Below, in pieces: positions 1 through 5,664 of a DNA stretch of 14,408 bases. A program made the position numbers and the translations under genes. The stretch covers positions 1 to 14,408 of the forward strand of contig JAGCGE010000278.1 in NCBI GenBank assembly GCA_017649745.1, in the 5' to 3' direction. This DNA is from Clostridiales bacterium (GTDB taxonomy: Bacteria; Bacillota_A; Clostridia; Saccharofermentanales; Saccharofermentanaceae). Every line of letters starts with the position of its first letter. The stretch's first letter is position 1. The notes under the pieces are model-generated. The model was not told where the DNA came from. It did no database searches and saw only the letters and a list, made by a program, of their open reading frames with translations.

Positions 1-33
1 CGTTGCTTGTTAATCCGTTCCGAAGAACAATAA

Positions 34-65
34 AAGCGACCGGATTCACGTGGAACCAGTCGCTT
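34..65 (-). terminator. Hairpin terminator downstream of tRNA-Ser
   Basis: Read on the minus strand, a 32-nt inverted repeat forms a stem with only two mismatched pairs (outer arm AAGCGAC/GTCGCTT, then inner pairs up to a CACGTG core). It is followed by the T-rich stretch TTTTATTG. The shape fits a Rho-independent terminator for the leftward transcript carrying the tRNA, whose 3' end lies 120 bp upstream. The distance is longer than usual, so the assignment is probable rather than certain. The stem could also end a rightward transcript, but the T-tract is better on the minus strand. Confidence 0.6.
42..57. other. Degenerate parS-like site inside the hairpin
   Basis: The 16-mer GGATTCACGTGGAACC shares the CACGTG core and 13 of 16 positions with the parS pattern TGTTYCACGTGRAACA; the differences are at positions 1, 3 and 16. 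Two perfect copies of TGTTCCACGTGGAACA lie about 3 kb away in front of parA. The resemblance may be real ParB binding or a by-product of the terminator palindrome. Confidence 0.25.
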
Positions 66-185
66 GTTGTGAGCACATCTTTTCTCGATTAATCGCAAAT
101 AGTAGTAAGTTATGTTTTTGAGATCTACCAAAAATCCCGCAAACCCCTATACTTATTCACTTTTTGCAACGCCCATCATCATAAA

Positions 186-274
186 TGGCGGAGCCGGTGG
201 GATTCGAACCCACGTGCCCTCGCGGACAAACGGTTTTCAAGACCGCCTCGTTATGACCACTTCGATACAGCTCC
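186..274 (-). tRNA. tRNA-Ser (anticodon UGA), CCA encoded
   Basis: Read on the minus strand, the gene folds as a class II tRNA. The 7-bp acceptor stem pairs GGAGCTG with CGGCTCC (one G-T pair). The anticodon arm is GCGGT-CTTGAAA-ACCGT, giving anticodon UGA, which reads UCA and other UCN serine codons. A long variable arm (TGTCC/GGGCA around GCGA) is diagnostic of serine or leucine tRNAs. The T arm is GTGGG-TTCGAAT-CCCAC. Discriminator G is followed directly by a genomically encoded CCA at 186-188. The gene lies downstream of the hydrolase on the same strand and has its own promoter at 292-320. Confidence 0.96.
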
Positions 275-281
275 ATAAATT

Positions 282-331
282 GTGCCTTGTTATAATAATT
301 AAAATATAAGTAAAAGTCAATAACAAAGCAC
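282..331. repeat. 11-bp inverted repeat bracketing the tRNA promoter
   Basis: GTGCCTTGTTA at 282-292 and TAACAAAGCAC at 321-331 are reverse complements with one mismatch, separated by 28 bp. The right arm abuts the -35 hexamer and the left arm touches the -10 hexamer of the promoter at 292-320. It could be an operator or a long-loop hairpin at the end of the hydrolase transcript, but no T-tract follows it on the minus strand, so a terminator role is poorly supported. Confidence 0.5.
292..320 (-). promoter_or_regulatory. Sigma-A-type promoter of tRNA-Ser
   Basis: On the minus strand there is a -35 TTGACT (315-320), a 17-bp AT-rich spacer and a -10 TATTAT (292-297). The predicted start near 285 would leave an 11-nt leader before the tRNA 5' end at 274, to be removed by RNase P. 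Both hexamers differ from consensus at one position only. Confidence 0.7.
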
Positions 332-347
332 TAATTTTCTTATTTCA

Positions 348-1268
348 TCAGTTCATATTGGTATCGTAGAACTCAATTATTCTTCCGATAATATTCTCCT
401 TTTCATCGTTAAGAATGTTATTATGACCATCCTCAGGAACATATATAAACTCAAAATCAGGATCATTTCCGAATTTCTCATAGTAAATGTCGTAGCCGTA
501 ATCTTTAGGTACGGTATCATCCATTCCACCGTGAATTATCAGGACTTTAGCATCTGTCTTGGCAAATCCGTCCATGGCAGTTTCATCTGCATACTTACCG
601 AACTTGATCTTATCGATCGCGTAAAGGTATGGAACAAAAACATTAATGACCGGTCCTATCATCTGTTTTCCCTGATATTTAAAAAGATCTGTAGTCTTGG
701 AAAAACCAGCTACACTTACTACGCAATCAACCTCAGGATGCTCATTTAAAGAGTTGGCTACACTATATCCACCCCAGCTATGGCCAAATAAGCCAATAGG
801 AAGCCCCTTAAACTCGTCCTGTTGTTCCACGAATGAAATAACATGGTTGAGATCAATGACGCCCTGAGGGAGGCCATTAACGGCCTTCCCTTCACTCTCG
901 TCATTTCCGGTTACATCATATGCAAAAGCATAGTAACCGCTTTGAGCGAAATCATTAGCAAAATCCATATAAGAATTATGGCCTCCGCCACCGATTCCGT
1001 GCGCCATTATGATGATACCTTTTATATCATCTGTGTCTGTATGATAGTTATAAGCAACTATCTTTTGTCCCTTATCTGATGTAATCTCGTATCTATCTCT
1101 CTTAAGTCCTTCATAATCCTCAACGTGTCTCATCTTTGAGGGATTGGACTCATACCTTTTTCCGAAATAACTTTGATAAAAACCAAAGCTCAAAATTGAT
1201 GGAACGATCAGTACAACAGTAATAAAGATCACTATAGCAATAATGATCCGTTTTGTTGTCTTTTTCAT
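348..1268 (-). CDS. Membrane-anchored alpha/beta hydrolase
   Basis: This 306-residue protein starts with a basic stretch and one hydrophobic segment (about residues 8-30), so it is probably anchored in the membrane with the catalytic domain outside; an uncleaved signal anchor is the simplest reading. The alpha/beta-hydrolase fold is shown by the oxyanion-type HG (H90-G91), the nucleophile elbow GHSWGG with Ser164, the acid in HGGMDDTVP (probably Asp250), and His282 in EDGHNN. It resembles the serine aminopeptidase/monoacylglycerol lipase-like group (Hydrolase_4, S33); the substrate cannot be read from sequence. Its ATG lies 2 nt after the parB stop, and its ribosome site (AGGAG) sits within the last parB codons, so the two genes are probably translationally coupled. 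No obvious terminator follows it. A role in chromosome segregation is not implied by the family. Confidence 0.85.
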   Translation of the reverse strand: MKKTTKRIIIAIVIFITVVLIVPSILSFGFYQSYFGKRYESNPSKMRHVEDYEGLKRDRYEITSDKGQKIVAYNYHTDTDDIKGIIIMAHGIGGGGHNSYMDFANDFAQSGYYAFAYDVTGNDESEGKAVNGLPQGVIDLNHVISFVEQQDEFKGLPIGLFGHSWGGYSVANSLNEHPEVDCVVSVAGFSKTTDLFKYQGKQMIGPVINVFVPYLYAIDKIKFGKYADETAMDGFAKTDAKVLIIHGGMDDTVPKDYGYDIYYEKFGNDPDFEFIYVPEDGHNNILNDEKENIIGRIIEFYDTNMN

Positions 1269-1270
1269 TC

Positions 1271-2149
1271 TCAGTCTCCTATAAGTTCGATCAACCTGTT
1301 CAGATCATCATAGTTCTTGTAATCGATCACAAGTTTTCCCTTACCTGAAGAAGTATCAGAAAGCTTGATCTTAACCTTAGAACCGAGCTGTTTTTTAAGT
1401 TTTGTCTCTGTATCCTTGATTGACAACTTAAGGTTCATATCGATATCTTTTTTAGCTGCTTTTGCAGGTGTAGTATCAATACCTTCCTTAAGTTTTCTAA
1501 TGTATTCCTCAGCCTGTCTGACGTTCATTTCCTTAGTCATGATAACGTCAGCTGCCTTACGCTGTTCCTCGCCTGATTCAAGGCCGAGAAGAGCCTTTGC
1601 ATGACCAGCTGAAAGCTCACCATTTGCAACATAATCCTGAAGTGCAATATCAATGCTGATAAGACGTACAGTATTAGCAATAGTTGCCCTCGGCTTACCG
1701 AGTTTTTTAGCTAGTTGTTCCTGAGACATCTTATGAGATTTTAAAAGATTATTCATTGCATAAGCTTCTTCGATCGGATTAAGATCTTCACGCTGGATAT
1801 TCTCGATAAGAGCCTGTTCCATAGTCTGCAGATCAGTTAATTCCCTTACGATAGCAGGAATAACCTTAAGACCTGCAAGTCTGGATGCTCGCCATCTTCT
1901 CTCACCTGCTACGATCCTATATCCTGTACCCTTCTTCTGAACGATGATAGGCTGGATAACGCCGTTTTCTTTAATAGATTCTGCAAGTTCATTTAACAGA
2001 TCCTCATCAAAATGCTTACGTGGCTGACCCTCGTTTGGTGAAATGTCATTTATCTTAAGTTCAACTACTGAATCCTTAGTGTTTTCAGGTATCCCATCTG
2101 CTGAAAGTAATGCACCGAGACCCTTACCTAAACCTTTATTAGCTGCCAT
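1271..2149 (-). CDS. parB: Chromosome-partitioning protein ParB (Spo0J)
   Basis: This 292-residue protein is the CTP-dependent DNA clamp that loads at parS, spreads on neighbouring DNA and recruits SMC to the origin. The N-terminus has the GLGKGLGALL patch typical of Spo0J, which contacts ParA. The ParB/Srx-type nucleotide domain carries the arginine motif GERRWRAS (residues 82-89) and ENIQREDLNPIEEA (about 116-129). A helix-turn-helix for parS recognition follows (MSQEQLAKKLGKPRATIANT, 141-160), then a lysine-rich linker and a C-terminal dimerisation domain (about 240-292). Length is normal for the family. The start has a good AGGAG site. It follows parA by 37 bp, which include a perfect inverted repeat, and is followed at once by the hydrolase. 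Two parS sites lie upstream of parA. Confidence 0.97.
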   Translation of the reverse strand: MAANKGLGKGLGALLSADGIPENTKDSVVELKINDISPNEGQPRKHFDEDLLNELAESIKENGVIQPIIVQKKGTGYRIVAGERRWRASRLAGLKVIPAIVRELTDLQTMEQALIENIQREDLNPIEEAYAMNNLLKSHKMSQEQLAKKLGKPRATIANTVRLISIDIALQDYVANGELSAGHAKALLGLESGEEQRKAADVIMTKEMNVRQAEEYIRKLKEGIDTTPAKAAKKDIDMNLKLSIKDTETKLKKQLGSKVKIKLSDTSSGKGKLVIDYKNYDDLNRLIELIGD

Positions 2150-2163
2150 AATATTCTCCTTTC

Positions 2164-2187
2164 ATATATAGATGACCATCTATATAT
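2164..2187. repeat. Perfect 11-bp inverted repeat between parA and parB
   Basis: ATATATAGATG at 2164-2174 and its exact reverse complement at 2177-2187 are separated by 2 bp. The right arm reaches into the parA stop codon, and the parB ribosome site lies just past the left arm. In RNA it would form a roughly 10-bp hairpin between the cistrons, which could protect an mRNA end or tune parB translation. No T-tract follows, so it is not a terminator. Confidence 0.55.
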
Positions 2188-2951
2188 TATTTTGTTCTGT
2201 TGATCAATTCTTTTGTTAATGCTTCGTATGCTTTTGCACCCTTTGAGTTTGAGTCATAATCACAGATAGCAAGTCCGTGGCTAGGTGCTTCTGCAAGCCT
2301 TACATTACGTGGTATAAAGGTCTTGAAAACCTTCTCGCCGAAGTACTTATCAACCTCTTCCTTGACCTGTCTTGTAAGCTGTGTTCTTCTGTCAAACATA
2401 GTAAGAATAACGCCTAAAATACCGATCTTTGGATTGAGTTTCTTCTTAACGATATTGATAGTATCTATAAGCTGTGTAAGACCATCAAGCGCATAGTATT
2501 CGCCCTGGATAGGAACGATAATGTCACTTGCAGCTGTAAGAGCATTAATGGTAAGAAGACCTAATGAAGGTGGACAGTCTATGATAATGTAATCATAGTT
2601 ATCCTCTATTTCAGATATAGCATTCTTAAGGATCTGCTCTCTGGACATTGCTGAAACCAATTCTACTTCTGCACCGGCAAGATTAATGTTTGTTGGACAG
2701 ATATCAACATTCTTAGCTGCTGATGCACATGCAACCTCAGAAATAGGTACTTCATTTACTAATACATCATAAACAGTATTTTCGATGTTACCTTTATCAA
2801 TTCCAAGACCGCTTGTAGCATTACCTTGTGGATCAAGGTCGATCATCAATACTTTCTTTCTCTTTTTGCCAAGAAAAGCACACAGATTAACAGCTGTGGT
2901 GGTCTTACCTACTCCACCCTTTTGATTAACTATAGAGATAATGTGAGTCAT
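2187..2951 (-). CDS. parA: Chromosome-partitioning ATPase ParA (Soj)
   Basis: This 254-residue P-loop ATPase of the ParA/MinD family works with ParB in origin segregation; in Bacillus its homologue Soj also regulates DnaA. The deviant Walker A KGGVGKTT (residues 11-18) has the signature lysine at position 11. The Walker A' motif is MIDLDPQGNATSG (about 36-48), and Walker B is YDYIIIDCPPSLG. I start the protein at ATG 2951 rather than the in-frame TTG at 2966: the ribosome site GAGGGG lies inside the region between them, spaced correctly for the ATG, and family members start close to the MTxIISIVNQKGG strand. The gene is preceded by two parS sites and separated from gyrB by a terminator, so parAB should have its own promoter. 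Other ParA-type ATPases exist, but adjacency to parB settles this one. Confidence 0.97.
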   Translation of the reverse strand: MTHIISIVNQKGGVGKTTTAVNLCAFLGKKRKKVLMIDLDPQGNATSGLGIDKGNIENTVYDVLVNEVPISEVACASAAKNVDICPTNINLAGAEVELVSAMSREQILKNAISEIEDNYDYIIIDCPPSLGLLTINALTAASDIIVPIQGEYYALDGLTQLIDTINIVKKKLNPKIGILGVILTMFDRRTQLTRQVKEEVDKYFGEKVFKTFIPRNVRLAEAPSHGLAICDYDSNSKGAKAYEALTKELINRTK

Positions 2952-2993
2952 AATATATCCCCTCAATATTATAATATATATAAATACTATAAC

Positions 2994-2999
2994 ATTATA
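2994..2999 (-). promoter_or_regulatory. Candidate -10 element for the parAB operon
   Basis: A perfect TATAAT on the minus strand lies 43 bp upstream of the parA ATG, in a very AT-rich stretch, downstream of the gyrB terminator and both parS sites. No convincing -35 hexamer is visible at 16-18 bp, so the exact start is uncertain. If used, the nearer parS site would sit about 15-20 bp upstream of the -35 position, where bound ParB could affect transcription. Confidence 0.4.
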
Positions 3000-3037
3000 T
3001 TTGATTTTATATATTTCATTATCTTTACAGAATCGAT

Positions 3038-3053
3038 TGTTCCACGTGGAACA
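3038..3053. promoter_or_regulatory. parS: parS site 1 (ParB-binding palindrome)
   Basis: TGTTCCACGTGGAACA is a perfect 16-bp palindrome matching the bacterial chromosomal parS consensus. Palindromy extends 2 bp on each side (3036-3055). It lies upstream of parA, 48 bp centre to centre from parS site 2. Confidence 0.95.
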
Positions 3054-3080
3054 ATTTCTGATATTCGCACTATGTACATT

Positions 3081-3106
3081 TTCATTGTTCCACGTGGAAC
3101 AATGAA
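3081..3106. promoter_or_regulatory. parS: parS site 2 with extended palindrome
   Basis: The 16-bp parS core TGTTCCACGTGGAACA at 3086-3101 is embedded in a 26-bp perfect palindrome (flanks TTCAT and ATGAA). Its left-side flank on the minus strand overlaps the T-run of the gyrB terminator, so terminator and segregation site are interlocked. The match to consensus parS is exact. Confidence 0.95.
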
Positions 3107-3131
3107 AAACCCCTGCCGTATGACAGGAGTT
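3105..3131 (-). terminator. Rho-independent terminator of gyrB
   Basis: On the minus strand the arms AACTCCTG and CAGGGGTT pair with one mismatch around an 8-nt loop, followed by a run of Ts (TTTTTC) starting in the outer pairs. It lies 28 bp after the gyrB stop and ahead of parAB, separating the dnaA-to-gyrB transcripts from parAB. Confidence 0.75.
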
Positions 3132-3158
3132 AAATAGACTATAATATGCTGAATAAGA

Positions 3159-5258
3159 TTAGTTATCGATGTTAGCGTGCTTAGCGTTTTCCTGAATAAA
3201 CATCTTTCTAGGTTCAACCTGATCACCCATAAGAAGTGTAAATGTTTCATCAGCAGCCTGAGCATCAGCCAAAGTAACCTTCTTAAGTTTTCTGGTAAGA
3301 GGATTCATAGTAGTATCCCAAAGCTGTTCAGAACTCATCTCACCAAGACCCTTATATCTCTGAATAGAAGGATTTGTCCAACCAGTCTTCTCTTTAATCT
3401 CTTCGATTTCAGGATCTTCATATGCATAATATGCTTCCTCACCTTTATAGACCTTATAAAGCGGAGGACAAGCAATATATACATATCCATTATCAACTAA
3501 TGGACGAAGATATCTGAAGAAGAATGTCAAAAGAAGTGTTCTGATATGTGAACCATCAACATCGGCATCGGCCATGATAATAACTTTATGATAACGAAGC
3601 TTTGATTCATCGAAATCATCACCAATACCAGCACCAAGTGCCATTACAACCGGCTGAAGCTTCTCATTTGAGAATACTTTATCAATACGAGCCTTCTCAA
3701 CATTGAGCATCTTACCCCAAAGTGGAAGGATAGCCTGATATTTACGCTCTCTTCCCTGCTTTGCAGACCCACCAGCTGAGTCACCCTCAACGATAAAGAT
3801 CTCACAGAATTCAGCTTCATTTGACTGACAATCAGCAAGTTTTCCTGGAAGACCACCGCCCTCAAGGCCTGTCTTATTCTTTCTGGACATATCACGTGCT
3901 TTTTTAGCAGCATCACGTGCTCTGGATGCAGAAAGACATTTATCCATAATGATCTTGGATACATCAGGATTCTCTTCAAGGAAGATCATAAACTTATCAG
4001 CTACTGCATTTTCTACCAATGAACGGATCTCAGCATTACCAAGTTTTGACTTAGTCTGACCCTCAAACTGAGGCTCAGGAAGTTTAACGGAAATAATAGC
4101 AGATAATCCTTCTCTAGTATCTTCCGGCTGAAGTTTAGCATCATTATCCTTAAGGAACTTGTATTTTCTCGCATAATTGTTGATAACACGAGTCATTGCA
4201 GCTCTAAAACCGGTAAGGTGAGTACCACCTTCAACTGTAGCGATATTATTAGCATAACTATATACATTCTCTGTATATGAATCGTTATACTGAATAGCAA
4301 TTTCTACAAAGCAATCACCAGATCTTGTAGCCATATAGATAGGTGGATTATGAAGAGCTTCCTTATGTCTGTTAAGATATTCAACAAATGAGATAATACC
4401 ACCATCATAATGCAAATGTACCTTATTTGGTGTTTCTCCTCTGTCATCGCACAATTCAATAGTAACTTCTCTGTTAAGGAAAGCCATTTCGCGATAACGA
4501 GAGATCATTGATGAAAAATCGAAGGTAATATCATCAAAAATAGTGTTGTCAGGGAAAAAATTAGTAGTTGTACCTGTATCTGAAGGATCACATGTACCAA
4601 CGATATGGAGAGGTACTGTTGTAACACCACGCTCAAATTCGATCTCGTAGATATTACCCTCACGTCTTACCTGAACCTTCATATGCTCAGAAAGAGCATT
4701 AACTACAGAAGCACCAACACCATGGAGACCACCTGATACACTATAAGCTCCTCCACCGAATTTACCACCGGCATGAAGAACTGTATGAACTACCTCAACA
4801 GTAGGGATGTGCATCTTAGGATGTTCACCAACAGGGATACCTGAACCATTATCTCTAACTGTAACAGATCCGTCCTTTTCAACAGTAAGGAAGATCGTAT
4901 CACAACGACCTGCAAGTGCTTCGTCAACTGAGTTAGCAACTATCTCATATACGCAATGGTGGAGACCTCTTGGGGTAGTATCACCAATGTACATACCAGG
5001 TCTTTTACGAACAGCCTCAAGTCCTTCAAGAACCTGAATATCGCTCTCATCATAGTCACTTGAATTCGATGTATCGAACTCATCCTGACCAGCCGCAGCT
5101 GCTTCGATATCTGACATGGATTCTTCCTTATAATCCTCAGTCAGAGCTCTCGGATTCTCCGCAAGGTTACGAAGTTCATCTTCATCTCCGCCTTCAACAG
5201 GCTGAAAATACTGATCAACCTCGCCACTTGGCATATTGTTTTCATTATTTTCTTCCAT
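3159..5258 (-). CDS. gyrB: DNA gyrase subunit B
   Basis: This 699-residue ATPase subunit of DNA gyrase introduces negative supercoils with GyrA. The GHKL ATPase domain begins at YDESDIQVLEGLEAVRKRPG (from about residue 69), with the catalytic Glu in VYEIVANSVDEALAG (E105, N109) and the loop GGLHGVG. The TOPRIM domain carries IVEGDSAGG (E491) and DADVD (D564, D566, D568), followed by QRYKGLGEM. The ends are intact. The protein is about 60 residues longer than usual because of an acidic, Asn-rich N-terminal extension. An internal ATG at 5117 (residue 48) with AAGGA upstream could give a 652-residue form; I keep the long form because the frame is open and ATG 5258 has its own AGAGG site. The Asp before N109 in E. 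coli-type enzymes (VVDNAIDEA) is Ala here. gyrA is not adjacent; remB precedes and a terminator follows. Confidence 0.96.
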   Translation of the reverse strand: MEENNENNMPSGEVDQYFQPVEGGDEDELRNLAENPRALTEDYKEESMSDIEAAAAGQDEFDTSNSSDYDESDIQVLEGLEAVRKRPGMYIGDTTPRGLHHCVYEIVANSVDEALAGRCDTIFLTVEKDGSVTVRDNGSGIPVGEHPKMHIPTVEVVHTVLHAGGKFGGGAYSVSGGLHGVGASVVNALSEHMKVQVRREGNIYEIEFERGVTTVPLHIVGTCDPSDTGTTTNFFPDNTIFDDITFDFSSMISRYREMAFLNREVTIELCDDRGETPNKVHLHYDGGIISFVEYLNRHKEALHNPPIYMATRSGDCFVEIAIQYNDSYTENVYSYANNIATVEGGTHLTGFRAAMTRVINNYARKYKFLKDNDAKLQPEDTREGLSAIISVKLPEPQFEGQTKSKLGNAEIRSLVENAVADKFMIFLEENPDVSKIIMDKCLSASRARDAAKKARDMSRKNKTGLEGGGLPGKLADCQSNEAEFCEIFIVEGDSAGGSAKQGRERKYQAILPLWGKMLNVEKARIDKVFSNEKLQPVVMALGAGIGDDFDESKLRYHKVIIMADADVDGSHIRTLLLTFFFRYLRPLVDNGYVYIACPPLYKVYKGEEAYYAYEDPEIEEIKEKTGWTNPSIQRYKGLGEMSSEQLWDTTMNPLTRKLKKVTLADAQAADETFTLLMGDQVEPRKMFIQENAKHANIDN

Positions 5259-5282
5259 TTTACACTTACCTCTTAGATATGT

Positions 5283-5305
5283 ATTAAAAGCCCTGATATC
5301 AGGGC
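5283..5305 (-). terminator. Possible attenuator/terminator between remB and gyrB
   Basis: GCCCTGATATCAGGGC (5290-5305) is a perfect 16-bp palindrome. On the minus strand it is followed by TTTTAAT. The usable stem is only 6 bp with an ATAT loop, so it may stop some remB transcripts or act as a protein site. It lies 24 bp past the remB stop and 32 bp before the gyrB start. Confidence 0.4.
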
Positions 5306-5329
5306 ATTTGTAACAATGTTAAATCGCAT

Positions 5330-5584
5330 TTATTCCACAAATTCCGAAGAATTAAGTCGTTTTAAAAGTACAGATTGAGACATTGGAGAAACATATGTTT
5401 TCTCATATGTAAGTATCAATGTCTTTGGCAGATCTCCTTCGATATACTGGAGTCTGTTACTTTCTTCCTCGGCTTTAATGAAATTGTTCAGATCCTCATC
5501 TGAAGGAAGACTCGTTTCAAGATTAATGATCGCTGTAATAGCAGAAGCCACCACAGAAACATCTCCACCTAAGTGAACGTACAT
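5330..5584 (-). CDS. remB: DUF370 regulator RemB (YaaB-like)
   Basis: This 84-residue protein belongs to DUF370, the family of RemA and RemB (YaaB) in Bacillus subtilis. RemA is a DNA-binding regulator of matrix genes; RemB is a paralogue encoded next to gyrB. Recognition rests on the start MYVHLGGDVSVVASAITAIINLE, matching the family pattern MYxHLGxD..V....IxxIxxxE, on the central PKTLILTYEKTYVSPMSQSVLLKR, which parallels PKSIVVT...YYSPLSSSTLKKR in YaaB, and on its place between recF and gyrB. The start has a strong GGAGG site 7 nt before the ATG. Length is typical. It likely has its own promoter (extended -10 at 5629-5637). What it regulates here cannot be told. Confidence 0.88.
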   Translation of the reverse strand: MYVHLGGDVSVVASAITAIINLETSLPSDEDLNNFIKAEEESNRLQYIEGDLPKTLILTYEKTYVSPMSQSVLLKRLNSSEFVE

Positions 5585-5628
5585 GAATGATCCTCCATAA
5601 ATGCATTAAAGCATAGTCATACTCATCT

Positions 5629-5637
5629 ATTATAACA
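5629..5637 (-). promoter_or_regulatory. Extended -10 promoter element for remB
   Basis: On the minus strand the sequence TGTTATAAT combines a TGn extension with a perfect TATAAT. It lies 45 bp upstream of the remB ATG in an AT-rich recF-remB gap. The -35 region is weak, as is usual for extended -10 promoters. Confidence 0.5.
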
Positions 5638-5664
5638 TAATATGCTTATTATAATATATATTTT

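Noticed and set aside
159..178. GCAAA/TTTGC pairing between the tRNA and the 34-65 hairpin as a nearer tRNA terminator
   Set aside because: The stem is about five pairs with a loop near 20 nt and no T-tract.
112..309. 65-residue open frame over the tRNA region
   Set aside because: It reads antisense through tRNA-Ser; peptides with GGIRTHV are classic false translations of tRNA genes.
823..831. Half parS site TGTTCCACG in the hydrolase gene
   Set aside because: Only one half is present; the other half does not match, and it encodes ordinary residues of the hydrolase.
2826..3137. 103-residue plus-strand open frame across parA start and parS
   Set aside because: It reads antisense to parA and through the AT-rich leader and both parS palindromes, with no ribosome site or family likeness.
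3894..3916. Two CACGTG hexamers in gyrB
   Set aside because: Their flanks do not match parS; they are part of repeated Ala-Arg-Asp coding sequence.
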